Source: Stenotrophomonas lactitubi (GTDB taxonomy: Bacteria > Pseudomonadota > Gammaproteobacteria > Xanthomonadales > Xanthomonadaceae). Taken from it: 64,000 nucleotides of DNA. The DNA is taken from the NCBI RefSeq assembly GCF_002803515.1, contig NZ_PHQX01000001.1:620001-684000 (forward strand), read 5' to 3'. The notes under the pieces are model-generated. The model was not told the origin of the DNA, made no database searches, and saw only the letters and a program-made list of their open reading frames with translations. Of the stretch, positions 22,029 through 31,922 are shown piece after piece (the stretch's first letter is position 1; each line of letters opens with the position of its first letter). A program made the position numbers and the translations under genes.

Positions 22029-22979
22029 ATGGATGTGCTGCTCGCCAACCCGCGTGGTTTCTGTGCCGGTGTCGATCGTGCGATCGAGATCGTCAAGCGC
22101 GCGATCGAAACGCTCGGCGCGCCCATCTATGTCCGCCATGAAGTGGTGCACAACCGCTTCGTGGTTGATGACCTGAAGCAGCGCGGCGCGATCTTCGTCG
22201 AAGAACTCGACGAAGTGCCGGACAACAACACCGTCATCTTCAGCGCCCACGGTGTTTCCCAGGCCGTACGCCTGGAAGCAGAGCGTCGTGGCCTGAAAGT
22301 GTTCGACGCCACCTGTCCGCTGGTGACCAAGGTTCATTTCGAAGTCGCCCGTCACTGCCGTGCCGGCCGTGACGTGGTGCTGATCGGCCATGCCGGCCAT
22401 CCGGAAGTGGAAGGCACGATGGGGCAGTGGAACCGCGAGGCGGGCACCGGCCAGATCTATCTGGTCGAGGACGTGGAGCAGGTGGCCACGCTGCAGATCA
22501 ACCAGCCGGAAAACTTCGCCTACACCACCCAGACCACGCTGTCGGTGGACGACACGCGCGGCATCATCGAAGCCATGCGCGCGCGCTTCCCGGCGATGCA
22601 GGGGCCGAAGAACGACGACATCTGCTACGCCACGCAGAACCGCCAGGACGCCGTGCGCGACCTGGCCAAGCGCTGCGACCTGGTGCTGGTGGTCGGTTCG
22701 CCGAACAGCTCCAATTCCAACCGTCTGAGCGAGCTGGCCCGCCGTGAAGGCGTGGAGAGCTACCTGATCGACGGTGCCCACGAGATCGACCCGGCCTGGG
22801 TGCTCGGCAAGCAGCATATCGGCGTGACCGCCGGTGCGTCGGCGCCGCAGGTGCTGGTCGATGGCGTGCTGGCGCGTCTGGCCGAGCTGGGGGCTTCCGG
22901 CATCGGTGAGCTGGACGGCGAGCCGGAATCGATGGTGTTCGCGCTGCCGAAGGAACTGCGCCTGCGGTTGGTTGACTGA
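22029..22979 (+). CDS. ispH: 4-hydroxy-3-methylbut-2-enyl diphosphate reductase
   Basis: The 316-residue enzyme performs the last step of the MEP isoprenoid pathway, giving IPP and DMAPP. The three Fe-S Cys residues are visible in [31 protein letters not shown] and [29 protein letters not shown] and GITAG-like [15 protein letters not shown] complete the family pattern. The ribosome site is cgggagactgaact. It is the last gene of the murJ-ispH run. Confidence 0.97.
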   Translation: MDVLLANPRGFCAGVDRAIEIVKRAIETLGAPIYVRHEVVHNRFVVDDLKQRGAIFVEELDEVPDNNTVIFSAHGVSQAVRLEAERRGLKVFDATCPLVTKVHFEVARHCRAGRDVVLIGHAGHPEVEGTMGQWNREAGTGQIYLVEDVEQVATLQINQPENFAYTTQTTLSVDDTRGIIEAMRARFPAMQGPKNDDICYATQNRQDAVRDLAKRCDLVLVVGSPNSSNSNRLSELARREGVESYLIDGAHEIDPAWVLGKQHIGVTAGASAPQVLVDGVLARLAELGASGIGELDGEPESMVFALPKELRLRLVD

Positions 22980-23037
22980 CCGATAGCGCTACGGGTGGGT
23001 GCGAACCTTGGTTCGCACGGCTTCGGGATGCATGTCA

Positions 23038-23103
23038 TCCACGCATGGCGTGGATCTACCCGGTACTCCTCCGCTTTCCAGTAGATCCACGCCATGCGTG
23101 GAT
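23038..23103. repeat. SMAG REP pair (inverted)
   Basis: Hairpins of the type gtagatccacgccatgcgtg at 23038-23059 (minus) and 23081-23103 (plus). The rest of the 260-bp gap between ispH and the peptidase gene shows no gene. Confidence 0.88.
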
Positions 23104-23239
23104 GCGGTCCGCCCTCGATGTCGCTGCGATGAGGCTTTGCTGCATCAGGTCGATGCACTGGCAACCATGACCTTCGGCCATGGGGCTCGGCATCGCACAG
23201 GCCTAGCATCGGGAAATCCTTCGCTGCTGGAAGTTGCCG

Positions 23240-25123
23240 ATGAAAACCCGTGCCCTGGTGATGTCCGTGCTGATCGCGCTGGCGGCCACGCCCGCGCTGG
23301 CGCAGACCCCGCCACCGGGTGATGCCGCCGCCCCCGGCCTGCTGCGCATCGATGTCGACGCGCGCGACCTGGCCCGGCGCATCTTCAAGGTGACCGCCAC
23401 CGTGCCGGCCAAGCCCGGCCCGCTGACCCTGCTGTACCCGCAGTGGATTCCCGGCAACCATTCGCCCACCGGCCCCATCGACAAGCTGGCGGGGCTGCGG
23501 GTGACCGCCAACGGCAAGCCGTTGGCCTGGCAGCGCGACCAGTTCAACGTGTACGCGTTCAAAGTGGACGTGCCGGCGGGTGTGAGTGAGATCGTCGCCC
23601 ACTTCGATTTCCTGTCTTCGCAGGGTGGAAGCCAGGGCCGGGTGGTGATGACCCCGGAAATGCTCAACCTGCAGTGGAACGCCAACTCGCTGTATCCGGC
23701 CGGCGTGGACGCGCGCAATCTGCAGGCGCAGGCGAGCGTGACCCTGCCCAAGGGCTGGGCCTATGCCACCGCGCTGGAAACCGCACGCCGCGATGGCGAC
23801 ACCGTGGTGTTCAAGCCGATTTCGTACGACCACCTGGTCGACTCGCCGTTGTTTGCCGGTGAGCATCACCAGCGCATCGACCTCGACCCGGGCGCGAAGG
23901 CGCCGGTGCATCTGAACGTGTTCGCCGACGATGCCAAATCGCTGAAGCCAACCGATGCGCAGTTGAAGGTGCATCGTGCGCTGGTGCAGCAGGCCGACAA
24001 GCTGTACGGCGCGCGTCACTACGATCACTACGAATTCCTGCTTGCGCTGACCGATCGTCTCGGCGGCATCGGGCTGGAGCACCATCGCTCCAGCGAGAAC
24101 AGTGCCGACCCGGGCTACTTCACCGAGTGGGACAGCAATGCCTGGATGCGCGACCTGCTGCCGCATGAGTACACCCACTCGTGGAACGGCAAGTACCGTC
24201 GCGGTGCCGACCTGGCCACGGCCAATTTCAATACGCCGATGGGCGACAGCCTGTTGTGGGTGTATGAAGGCCAGACCCAGTTCTGGGGCCAGGTGCTGGC
24301 CGCGCGTTCGGGCCTTTGGACCACTGAGCAGGCGCGCGACATGCTGGCGAACGTGGCGGCAACCTATGACCGCGGCCGCCCGGGACTTGCGTGGCGCCCG
24401 CTGCAGGACACCACCAACGACCCGACCATCGCCCAGCGCCGCACGTTGCCGTACCGCAATTACCAGATGAGCGAAGACTACTACTCCGGTGGGCAGATGC
24501 TGTGGCTGGAGGTGGAGGGCAAGCTGCGTGGGCTGACCGGCAACCGCCGCAGCCTGGATGACTTCGCGCGTGCGTTCTTCGGCGTCGGCAACGGCGATTG
24601 GGACGTCAATCCGTACACCTTCGATGACGTGGTGGCGACCTTGAACGGCATCGCGCCGTACGACTGGGCGGGCTTCCTTCGGCAGCGCCTGGACGGGCAC
24701 GGATCGCTGACCGGCGGCCTGGAACTGGCGGGCTGGAAGCTGGTCTACCGCGATGCGCCGAACGAGGCCTACAAGGCACAGGAAAAGCGCGCGAAGGCAG
24801 CGCTGCTGGCCTACTCGCTGGGCGCGACGGTGCTCGACAGCGGCGTTGTCGGCGATGTGGTCTGGGACAGCCCGGCGTTCAATGCCGGCCTGGCGCCGGG
24901 CATGAAGGTGATCGCCGTTGGCGGTCGCGAATACAGCAGCCAGCGCTTGAAGGATGCGGTGGCTGCAGCGGCCACTGACAAGGCGCCGATCACGCTGCTG
25001 GTCAAACAGTTCGACCGCATCGATACGATGAAGATCGACTATCACGGTGGCCTGCAGTATCCGGTGCTGGAACGCATCACCGGCCGCCCGGACCGCCTTG
25101 CAGAGCTGTGGAAGGCACGATGA
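23240..25123 (+). CDS. M61-family metallopeptidase with PDZ domain
   Basis: The 627-residue exported protein has signal peptide MKTRALVMSVLIALAATPALA. The zinc motif HEYTHSWNGKYRR begins at His309, with the downstream Glu in LLWVYEGQTQFWG, as in glycyl aminopeptidases of family M61. The N-terminal beta domain contains LLYPQWIPGNHSPTGPI. A PDZ-like domain lies near the end (GVVGDVVWDSPAFNAGLAPG, MKVIAVGG). The ATG at 23240 follows ctggaagttgccg; a TTG six bases upstream is less likely. It is probably periplasmic. The end overlaps the next gene by four bases. Confidence 0.9.
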   Translation: MKTRALVMSVLIALAATPALAQTPPPGDAAAPGLLRIDVDARDLARRIFKVTATVPAKPGPLTLLYPQWIPGNHSPTGPIDKLAGLRVTANGKPLAWQRDQFNVYAFKVDVPAGVSEIVAHFDFLSSQGGSQGRVVMTPEMLNLQWNANSLYPAGVDARNLQAQASVTLPKGWAYATALETARRDGDTVVFKPISYDHLVDSPLFAGEHHQRIDLDPGAKAPVHLNVFADDAKSLKPTDAQLKVHRALVQQADKLYGARHYDHYEFLLALTDRLGGIGLEHHRSSENSADPGYFTEWDSNAWMRDLLPHEYTHSWNGKYRRGADLATANFNTPMGDSLLWVYEGQTQFWGQVLAARSGLWTTEQARDMLANVAATYDRGRPGLAWRPLQDTTNDPTIAQRRTLPYRNYQMSEDYYSGGQMLWLEVEGKLRGLTGNRRSLDDFARAFFGVGNGDWDVNPYTFDDVVATLNGIAPYDWAGFLRQRLDGHGSLTGGLELAGWKLVYRDAPNEAYKAQEKRAKAALLAYSLGATVLDSGVVGDVVWDSPAFNAGLAPGMKVIAVGGREYSSQRLKDAVAAAATDKAPITLLVKQFDRIDTMKIDYHGGLQYPVLERITGRPDRLAELWKAR

Positions 25124-25785
25124 AGCTGCGCACGCGTGATGGGGTGATCCTGGTGGTGGCCGTGCTGGCCATCGTCGGCGCCTACCTGGACGACGATGGG
25201 CGCTGGCTGCACTGGTTGGCCAAGCCAGCGACCACGTTGCTGATCGCCGCCATCGCCTGGCAGGCGCGGCCGGTGGTGGATGCGTTCTACCGGCGCGCGG
25301 TGCTGGCCGGCATGCTGCTGTCCTGCGTGGGCGATATCGCGCTGATGCTGCCGGTCGACGCGTTCGTGCCGGGGCTGGTTGCCTTCCTGCTTGCGCATCT
25401 CTGCTACATCGCCGCATTCCGCGCCGGCCTGCGTGCGGGCCGCGGATTGCTCGCTGCCTTCGTGCTGCTTGCCGCATTCGCTTCGATCAACGTGGCCGGC
25501 CTGTGGCCACATCTGCCGCTGCCGATGCGCATTCCGGTGTTGGCCTACGTCGTGGTGCTTGCCGCCATGGCGGTGCTGGCATTGGCCCGTTACTGGAAGC
25601 GGCCGCACGCCGATGCGTTGGAAGCGGGCAGCGCGCGTTGGGCCGCCGGTGGCGCATTGCTGTTCGTGGCCAGCGATTCATTGCTGGCGTGGGATCGCTT
25701 CGGCGGTGGCCTGCCGCTGGCCAGCCTCCTGGTGCTGTCCACCTATTACGCCGCGCAGTACGCCATCGCCCGCTCGGTGAGATAG
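25120..25785 (+). CDS. YhhN-family membrane protein (lysoplasmalogenase-like)
   Basis: The 221-residue protein has about eight hydrophobic helices, with KPATTLLIAAIAW near the start and GDIALMLP in the middle, as in the YhhN/TMEM86 family whose animal members hydrolyse lysoplasmalogen. The bacterial role is less clear. The start ATG is inside the stop of the M61 peptidase gene (ATGA), so the two are one operon. The later helices include VLALARYWKR and FVASDSLLAWDRF. Confidence 0.82.
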   Translation: MKLRTRDGVILVVAVLAIVGAYLDDDGRWLHWLAKPATTLLIAAIAWQARPVVDAFYRRAVLAGMLLSCVGDIALMLPVDAFVPGLVAFLLAHLCYIAAFRAGLRAGRGLLAAFVLLAAFASINVAGLWPHLPLPMRIPVLAYVVVLAAMAVLALARYWKRPHADALEAGSARWAAGGALLFVASDSLLAWDRFGGGLPLASLLVLSTYYAAQYAIARSVR

Positions 25786-25787
25786 CA

Positions 25788-25865
25788 GAAAAGGGGACGG
25801 AGGGGATTAAGTCGCTTTGGCCATCGTCGCGCCACTTGCGACCTAATCCCCCCCGTCCCCTTTTT
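25788..25865. repeat. Decayed copy of the 67-nt palindrome
   Basis: The left arm (about 25788-25815) begins aaaaggggacggaggggatt, as in the copy at 4788. The right arm (25838-25865) is the reverse complement with a few mismatches, and the centre is longer. It lies between the YhhN gene and the convergent unknown gene, where the final TTTTT may help terminate transcription. Confidence 0.85.
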
Positions 25866-26570
25866 CTACTGCAGGTTGCCCTTGGTGTCGTAGCGCAGGC
25901 GCACGGTCTGGCGGTCGCCGGCTACTTCATCCGGCAGCCACACCAGCTTGCCGCCCTTGCGGATGACCACATACACATGGCCGACCTGGGCCGGCGTACG
26001 CATCAGTGCATTGCGCTGTTGCTGCAGGGCCTGCGTCACCCGTGGCACGGCATCGAAATCGATGTTGGCCAGTGCGGTGCTGCTGCGGCGCAGGCTGATG
26101 GTCGGCGCGAACTGTTGCGGGTTCACCGCATCGCCCTTGCGCCACTGCCCGCGTTGGTAGTGGTAACCATCCACGTGGCCCGGCTGCTGTGGATCGACCA
26201 GGTCGATGTCGATGCGGCCGTCGTCATGGAAGTGGATGCTGTGGAAGACGACCAGGCGTTCGCCGGCCAGTCCGGGCATCGCTTCCAGCGCCTGCCGTGC
26301 AGCCTGCAGGCGCTCGGCGTCGAGCAGCAGGTTCGGCCGCGTGCGCCCGGGTACCTGCATCGGTTCGGGTGCCGCCCGTGGCGTGGCGATGGCCGTGGTG
26401 CGCAACGGTTGTTCCCAAGGATGTTGCTGCGTTGCATCCGCAGGCGCGATCGATGCGGCGCCACGCAGGGTCGCGTTGACGGTCTGCAGTGCCCCGCCCG
26501 CCGTGGCGACACCGGCCAGGGCCAGCACCACGCCAGCGAACACCAGCGGTGTGGACACGGGCCGCTTCAC
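25866..26570 (-). CDS. Exported or membrane-anchored protein of unknown function
   Basis: The 234-residue protein has an N-terminal hydrophobic segment (PLVFAGVVLALAGVATAGG) that is a signal peptide or an anchor. The rest is soluble, with LVVFHSIHFHDDGRIDIDLV and VGHVYVVIRKGGKLVWLPDE. I do not recognise the family. It starts with GTG at 26568-26570, overlapping the stop of the gene before it (GTGA), so it is made together with the DUF3592-like protein. Confidence 0.72.
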   Translation of the reverse strand: MKRPVSTPLVFAGVVLALAGVATAGGALQTVNATLRGAASIAPADATQQHPWEQPLRTTAIATPRAAPEPMQVPGRTRPNLLLDAERLQAARQALEAMPGLAGERLVVFHSIHFHDDGRIDIDLVDPQQPGHVDGYHYQRGQWRKGDAVNPQQFAPTISLRRSSTALANIDFDAVPRVTQALQQQRNALMRTPAQVGHVYVVIRKGGKLVWLPDEVAGDRQTVRLRYDTKGNLQ

Positions 26571-27535
26571 GCGCGCTCCATGCGCACGCTGCGGCGATCA
26601 TCCGGGTCGTACAGGATGTCGACCTGCCCGCGTGGAATGTTGGCCAGGTCGAGCAGCGCAACGAAGCGGCGCACGCTGGCCTGCTGTACGTTGCCCTCGC
26701 GGTCGAGATATTCCAGCTGGAATTCCACCTGCGGTTGTTCGTTGACGTAGGTGCCGGTCTGGCGCACGTCGAGCACCCGCGCTTCGGCAGCGACGCCGCG
26801 GTACTTGAGGGCTTCAGCGCGCGCGTCGATCTGCAGTGTGCCGGCAAGCAGTCGCGCCAGCAGGCGCAGGGCGATCAGGTAGCTGCACAGCACCAGCGGG
26901 CAGATCAGCAGTGGATGACCGAAACCCAGGAACGTCCAGCCCATGCCATCGCTTTGCAGCCGGTAGGCCATGACGTACGCAGCAGCGACCCCGACGATGC
27001 CGATCAGGCCGCCGATCGCGCGGCGCCACAGGCTGGCGCTGTCCAGTTCCGGTTGCGCTCCTTCCAGCATTACGTTGGGCGAAGGCCCTGGCGTGCGGCT
27101 GAGCAGCACGCCCAACTGCTTGCCCACGGCAAAACGCTGCAGCTGTGGCTTGCTGTCGACCACGACCAGCGTTTCGGTGATCGGCGTGCCGGACAGATTG
27201 TCGAAGGCCAGTTGCAGCCGCCACTGCGCGAAGCCACGCACCTGCACACCGGTCTGTTCGGCCTGCTCGATGCGCGCGCTGCGTGGCTCGCCGTCGGCGA
27301 GGATGCTGCGCACGCGTTGCAATGCGCGCGGTGGCGCCAGCAGCAGGTAATGCAGGAAGGCGTACAGCAGCACCAGCCACAGTGCCAGCGACGCCGCCAG
27401 CAGGCCCAGTGCCAGCCCTGGCGCGCTGCGGTCGCCCACGTCCAGCGGCCAACCGGTGCCGAAGTAGATCAGGCAGGGGAAGGGCAGCGCGAAGAACAAC
27501 ATGAGCGCGCCCAGGAACCAGAGGTAGGCTTTCAT
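26567..27535 (-). CDS. DUF3592-like membrane protein
   Basis: The 322-residue protein has two N-terminal membrane helices, a soluble stretch, two further helices around residues 170-235 and a C-terminal soluble domain (RGVAAEARVLDVRQTGTYVN, then VDILYDPDDRRSVRM). The repeated pattern of a short beta domain after a helix pair, and the closing ILYDPDDRRSVR, fit DUF3592. No function is known. It is coupled to the following unknown gene and lies 45 bp downstream of the TonB receptor on the same strand, possibly as part of the same transcript. Confidence 0.72.
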   Translation of the reverse strand: MKAYLWFLGALMLFFALPFPCLIYFGTGWPLDVGDRSAPGLALGLLAASLALWLVLLYAFLHYLLLAPPRALQRVRSILADGEPRSARIEQAEQTGVQVRGFAQWRLQLAFDNLSGTPITETLVVVDSKPQLQRFAVGKQLGVLLSRTPGPSPNVMLEGAQPELDSASLWRRAIGGLIGIVGVAAAYVMAYRLQSDGMGWTFLGFGHPLLICPLVLCSYLIALRLLARLLAGTLQIDARAEALKYRGVAAEARVLDVRQTGTYVNEQPQVEFQLEYLDREGNVQQASVRRFVALLDLANIPRGQVDILYDPDDRRSVRMERA

Positions 27536-27580
27536 GACTCGCCTTCGACGCCGTGGAACAGGCGGCGTAGGGTACTACGC

Positions 27581-30379
27581 TCAGCGGAATTGCAGGGTCA
27601 GCAGGAAGTAGCGCCCCAGGGGATCGTCCAGCCCGGGCATCTGCCCGCCGCTGCCGACAAGGTAGTTCACCGGCCGCGTATCGAGCAGGTTGTGCACGTC
27701 CAGAGCGGCAATCACGCGCGGGCTCAGCCGGCGCGCCAGATGCAGGTTCCAGCGCAGCTGCGCAGGGTTCATGCAGCGGCGCTGGTCATGCTGCTCCTGC
27801 GTGCAGGCTTCACCGGCCAGCCATGCGCGGGTGCGGCCGACGCGGTTGCCACGCAGGGCGATGTCCCAGGATGGGTTCTGCCACTGCACGTTGAGGATGC
27901 CTGCGTTCGCCGGTGTGGCATGCCCGCGCAGGTCCACCGATTCGCCATGGCTGCGATCACGTCGCAGTTCCTGCTGTTTCAATGCATCCAGCGAGAACAG
28001 CCATTGCCCGTTGCGGCCGGCATCCACCCGGTACTCGCCACGCAGTACCCAGTTGCGCGAGGTGGTGCGGCCGATGTTGTCGAATGACAGTCGAAGATCC
28101 CGCAGGCGGCCCTGCTCATCCAGCTCCCAGGTACCGGGATTCCACAGTGCGTCGCTGGGTTGCAGGGCGAGGATCTCGTTGCGCAGTTCGACGATGTTGT
28201 GGGTCAGCGACAGCGAGAACGCATCATTCGGAGTCCAGCTGGCAGCCAGCGAGTGGCTGCGCGAGGTCTCGGCTTTCAGCGCATCGTTCTCGACCACCTC
28301 TACTTCCACCGCGCAGCCGCCACCGCGCAGCGGGCGCGCGCACGGCGGCAGGGAAGCCGATGCGGGCAGGGGATACAGGCCGAAGTAGCCCGGCGGTCGC
28401 CGCCGCTCGAAGATGCTGGGCGCGCGGTAGCCGCGGCCACTGGCCAGCAGGAACGACCAGTGCGGGCTCGGGCTCCAGCGCAGGCCGGCACGCGGCGAGA
28501 ACGCGGTGTCACCGCCATCGCGGTCCAGCCGCGCGGCCACGTCCAGGCGCAGCGTCGGCGCCAACGGCAGGCCCAGTTCGGCGTAGGCGGCGTTGCTCTG
28601 CCGCGACAGACGGCGTTGCTCCAGCGGCAGGCTCAGCGCCAGCTCGCCCTTGCCCAGCAGCGGATCAGGAAGCGATGTCCAGCGCTCGCGGCGCAGGTCG
28701 ATACCGGTGGCCAGTTGTGCGGCACCGCCGGGCAGTGTCATCAGGGTTCGCTGCATGCCCCACCAGCCCTGCCACTGTTCGGTGTGTCCGCGGTTGTGGA
28801 TGGCCGGAAACAGCTCCTCTGCCAGCCCCGGTGGCAGAGTGGAAAAGCCGGGCAGGAAATCCAGCGTTCGCGCGGCCTCCAGCAGGCGTTCGCTGCGCAC
28901 GGTACCTTCGGTGCGCAGGTCCACCTGGCTGCGCTGCGCGCTGAGGCCGGCATCCCAGCTGCGGCCCGCGCGCTCACGGCCCATGCCAAAACTGATGTCG
29001 CCCTCGGTGGCATGCACGCGCGGGCGCACTTCGCCGCCTTCCTGCAGGACCACATTGAGGATCGCGCCACGGTTGAATTCGAGTGCGACGGCGGTCGGGC
29101 CCAGTTCAAAACGCTGGCGGTTGTGACTGGCGCGTGCTTCCACATAGGCGTAGCGTCCGTCACCGCGTTCGTGGCGATAGCGCAGGTAGCCGGACAGCGT
29201 CTCCGATGCCGGTTGCAGCGAACGCGGACGTGCGCTGTCGAGCCAGCAGCCGTCGTCTTCGCGCTGCAACGGCGGATGGCACTGCGTGGCAGGGAGGTAA
29301 ACACCGTTGGGTATGATCAGCCCGATCGGGTACAGCGAGGTTTCTGCATGCCAGTCGCGCTGGTCACCGGCTACATGCTGGAGGCGATGCAGGTCGATGC
29401 CGGCAAACCAGCGGTCGCCACCTTCGCGCACGCCACCGGTGGCTGCCTGCACACGGTACTGATCGCCATCACCACGGCTGCTGACCCCCGATTGCAGGGT
29501 GGCCTCCGGCCCCTCGGCCTGGTCGCGCAGGATGATGTTGACCACGCCGGACATTGCATCGGCGCCGTAGATGGCCGAAGCACCGCCGCGCACCAGTTCG
29601 ATGCGCTCGACGAAGCTGAGCGGAATGCCACCCAGATCGGTCAGCCCGCCTTCTTCCAGTGAGACCATCGGATAGCGCGGCAGGCGCCGGCCATTGACCA
29701 GGAACAGGGTCGCGCGCGGGCCCATGCCGTCCAGGCTGGTGGTGGCTGCTGCGCCGACCGGCAGGTACAGCGAATCACCACTGCGCGAGGTGCTCAGCGG
29801 CGGGTGGCCGTTCATGCCGGGCAGGTGGCGCAACAGGTCGAACAGCGTGCCGTAGCCGCTGCGCAGGATGTCTTCGCGGTCGATCACCGTTACCGGCAGC
29901 GTGGTCTGCACGGAGGTGCGCGGCAACCGGCTGCCGGTGACATGGATCGGAGCCATTTCCACCTGCACCGGCTTCGGTGGCGCTGGCGGCGGTGGCCGCC
30001 GTACCGGCTGCGCGACCACATCGGGTGGCGCAGCATGCCGGCGCACTACGAATCCGCCGCTGGGTGTCTGCAGGATGTTCACCGGCATGCCAGCGACGAG
30101 TCGCTTCAGTGCGGCGGCCGGCGCCAGCGAGCCGGCGACGCCGCTGGTGCGCAGGTCTGCCAATTCACGTGCGTCGAACACCAGGGCGATGCCGCTCTGG
30201 CGCGCCCATTGCTGCAGTGCCGGCGACAGGGCGCCGGGAGCGATCCGGTAATCGACCTGGGTGACTGCCTCGGCAGCGCCTGTCGTGGCCGCCACACCGG
30301 GCACCAGCACAACGCACAGCAGGGCCTGCAGCAGGCCCCAGCGCAGCATGTCCCAACGAAGCACACCCGGCGCCGGCAT
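27581..30379 (-). CDS. TonB-dependent outer-membrane receptor with STN signalling domain
   Basis: The 932-residue protein has an N-terminal export signal (MLRWGLLQALLCVVLVPGVAA), an STN secretin/TonB signalling domain (DYRIAPGALSPALQQWARQSGI to about residue 115), a Pro-rich linker, a plug (PVTVIDREDILRSGYGTLFD, then GLTDLGGIPLSFVERIEL) and a 22-strand-type barrel ending in FLLTLQFR. The terminal Phe-x-Arg is close to the usual aromatic end. The STN domain and the adjacent FecR and ECF genes make it a FecA-type transducer. The ligand is unknown. The ATG at 30377-30379 is 11 bp after the fecR-like stop; an internal ATG at 30349 is possible. Confidence 0.88.
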   Translation of the reverse strand: MPAPGVLRWDMLRWGLLQALLCVVLVPGVAATTGAAEAVTQVDYRIAPGALSPALQQWARQSGIALVFDARELADLRTSGVAGSLAPAAALKRLVAGMPVNILQTPSGGFVVRRHAAPPDVVAQPVRRPPPPAPPKPVQVEMAPIHVTGSRLPRTSVQTTLPVTVIDREDILRSGYGTLFDLLRHLPGMNGHPPLSTSRSGDSLYLPVGAAATTSLDGMGPRATLFLVNGRRLPRYPMVSLEEGGLTDLGGIPLSFVERIELVRGGASAIYGADAMSGVVNIILRDQAEGPEATLQSGVSSRGDGDQYRVQAATGGVREGGDRWFAGIDLHRLQHVAGDQRDWHAETSLYPIGLIIPNGVYLPATQCHPPLQREDDGCWLDSARPRSLQPASETLSGYLRYRHERGDGRYAYVEARASHNRQRFELGPTAVALEFNRGAILNVVLQEGGEVRPRVHATEGDISFGMGRERAGRSWDAGLSAQRSQVDLRTEGTVRSERLLEAARTLDFLPGFSTLPPGLAEELFPAIHNRGHTEQWQGWWGMQRTLMTLPGGAAQLATGIDLRRERWTSLPDPLLGKGELALSLPLEQRRLSRQSNAAYAELGLPLAPTLRLDVAARLDRDGGDTAFSPRAGLRWSPSPHWSFLLASGRGYRAPSIFERRRPPGYFGLYPLPASASLPPCARPLRGGGCAVEVEVVENDALKAETSRSHSLAASWTPNDAFSLSLTHNIVELRNEILALQPSDALWNPGTWELDEQGRLRDLRLSFDNIGRTTSRNWVLRGEYRVDAGRNGQWLFSLDALKQQELRRDRSHGESVDLRGHATPANAGILNVQWQNPSWDIALRGNRVGRTRAWLAGEACTQEQHDQRRCMNPAQLRWNLHLARRLSPRVIAALDVHNLLDTRPVNYLVGSGGQMPGLDDPLGRYFLLTLQFR

Positions 30380-30390
30380 CGGCCGCCGCC

Positions 30391-31359
30391 TCAGTAGGTG
30401 CGGCGCAGTTCCAGCGCGCCATCCGAGCGCGGCTGGCCAGCAATGGACCACCCCAGTTCCAGGGCGGAAAGCAGTTCGTGCGCGTCGCCTGCACGGAAGG
30501 TGCCGCTGACCGCGAGGTCGGCGATATCCGGGTCGGCGACCACCAGTGGCGTGCTGCCATAGCGGTTCATGCGTTCGACCACGGTGGCCAGGGGCGTGCC
30601 GTCGAACACCAGCTTGCCCTGCGGCCAGGCCTCGGCGGCGGCAGTTGAGGACAGCTGCGGGCCCGGTTGGATCTTCCCGGAGGCCAGGACCTGCAGCTGC
30701 TGGCCCGGCGAGAGGGTGTGCTGCGCGCTGCCACTGGTGACTTCCACTACGCCTTCCAGCAGCGCGACCTCGACCCGGCCGTCAGCCAGGCGCTCAACCT
30801 GGAAGGTAGTGCCGATATCGCGGATCGAACTGCCACCGGCCTGCACCCGCAGCGAGCGCGATGACGGTTCGACCTGCAGCTGGATGCGGCCCTGTTCCAG
30901 CGCCAGTTCGCGTTTGCGCCAGCCGAAGCGTGCGGTGAGCGTAGTGCCGGCGTCGAGCATGGCGATGCTGCCATCGGCCAGCGTGCGCTGCTGCGGCAGC
31001 AGGCTCGCGTTGGCATAGGTCAGGGGTGTGGGATTGCCATCGGTGTACAGCATCCAGCCCAGGCCAACGGCCAGGCATACGCCGGCAGCGGCGGCCACAC
31101 TTGGCAGCCAACGACGCTGCGGCCTGCGTGCCGCGCGCGCGGCGGCGGTGCGCAGCCACGGGTCGCCGGCCAGGCCGGCACTGCGCTGGTGCAGCTTCTC
31201 GGCCTGCACCCATGCGCTGACGTGCGCGGGATCCTCGGCCAGCCAGTCCTCGAAGGATTGACGCTCTTCGGGGCTGCAGTCGGGGGCTTCCAGCCGGGCT
31301 ACCCAGGCGCTTGCGTGTTCAAAAAGCAACGTGTCATCCCTGTTGTCGTTGCGGATCAT
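30391..31359 (-). CDS. FecR-family transmembrane anti-sigma regulator
   Basis: The 322-residue protein has a cytoplasmic N-terminus EHASAWVARLEAPDCSPEER with FEDWLAEDPAHVSAWVQAEK (DUF4880-type), one membrane helix (~85-105, VAAAAGVCLAVGLGWML), then the periplasmic FecR domain (LADGSIAMLDAGTTLTARF, GRIQLQVEP) and a C-terminal STN-like part (GTPLATVVERMNRYGSTPLV). It should relay receptor occupancy to the ECF sigma factor. The ATG overlaps the sigma stop (ATGA). Confidence 0.92.
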   Translation of the reverse strand: MIRNDNRDDTLLFEHASAWVARLEAPDCSPEERQSFEDWLAEDPAHVSAWVQAEKLHQRSAGLAGDPWLRTAAARAARRPQRRWLPSVAAAAGVCLAVGLGWMLYTDGNPTPLTYANASLLPQQRTLADGSIAMLDAGTTLTARFGWRKRELALEQGRIQLQVEPSSRSLRVQAGGSSIRDIGTTFQVERLADGRVEVALLEGVVEVTSGSAQHTLSPGQQLQVLASGKIQPGPQLSSTAAAEAWPQGKLVFDGTPLATVVERMNRYGSTPLVVADPDIADLAVSGTFRAGDAHELLSALELGWSIAGQPRSDGALELRRTY

Positions 31360-31922
31360 TCGGTGTCTCCATCATTGTGGAGAGGATCGGGGCCCAGCTC
31401 CTTGCGCAGGCCCTGCAATGCACGGGCAATGTGTTTTTCCACGGTCTTGGCGGTGATGCCGCAATGCCGGGCGATCTGTGTATAGCTCATCCCGGTGATG
31501 CGGTTGAGCAGGTACACCTCGCGGGCACGTTCGGGAAGCTTGAACAGTGCCTGGCGCAGCAGGGCGAGCATCTGCCCGGATTCTGCCTGACGCAGCGGAT
31601 CAGGAGAAGCACTGGCGGCTTCTTCGTTGCCGTCGCGTTCGGTCAGCGACAGGTGGTTGCGCGATTGCGGCGAGCGCCCGCGGTCTGCCAGGCGGTTGCG
31701 GGCGATGCGGTACAGCAGCAGCCGCAGTTCCTCGGTGTCGTGTGCGCGGTAGCGGATCAGGCGCTCCATGCAGTCCTGGGCGATGTCCTCGGCATCCTCG
31801 GGACCGACACCGCGGGCGCGCAGGAAAGCGCACAGCGGCGCGCGTTCCTCACGTACGAATGCAATGAAGACGTCCGGAATCCCAGGCAGTTCCGGCGCAG
31901 CACGGAGCAAAGGGGAGGGCAC
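31356..31922 (-). CDS. FecI-like ECF sigma factor
   Basis: Region 2 contains VGPEDAEDIAQDCMERLIRY and LRLLLYRIARNRLADRGR; region 4 contains LPERAREVYLLNRITGMSYT and ARHCGITAKTVEKHIARALQ. It should direct the receptor operon, as FecI does for fec. I place the start at GTG 31920-31922 (188 residues), since codon use becomes noncoding-like upstream. The in-frame ATG at 32001-32003 (215 residues) is the main alternative. The frame then stays open far into the antisense of the autotransporter gene, which is chance. Confidence 0.85.
   Translation of the reverse strand: MPSPLLRAAPELPGIPDVFIAFVREERAPLCAFLRARGVGPEDAEDIAQDCMERLIRYRAHDTEELRLLLYRIARNRLADRGRSPQSRNHLSLTERDGNEEAASASPDPLRQAESGQMLALLRQALFKLPERAREVYLLNRITGMSYTQIARHCGITAKTVEKHIARALQGLRKELGPDPLHNDGDTE

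Noticed and set aside
22760..25477. A 905-codon minus-strand open frame opposite the M61 peptidase
   Set aside because: The plus-strand peptidase has a signal peptide, HEXXH motif and normal codon use; the minus frame is antisense.
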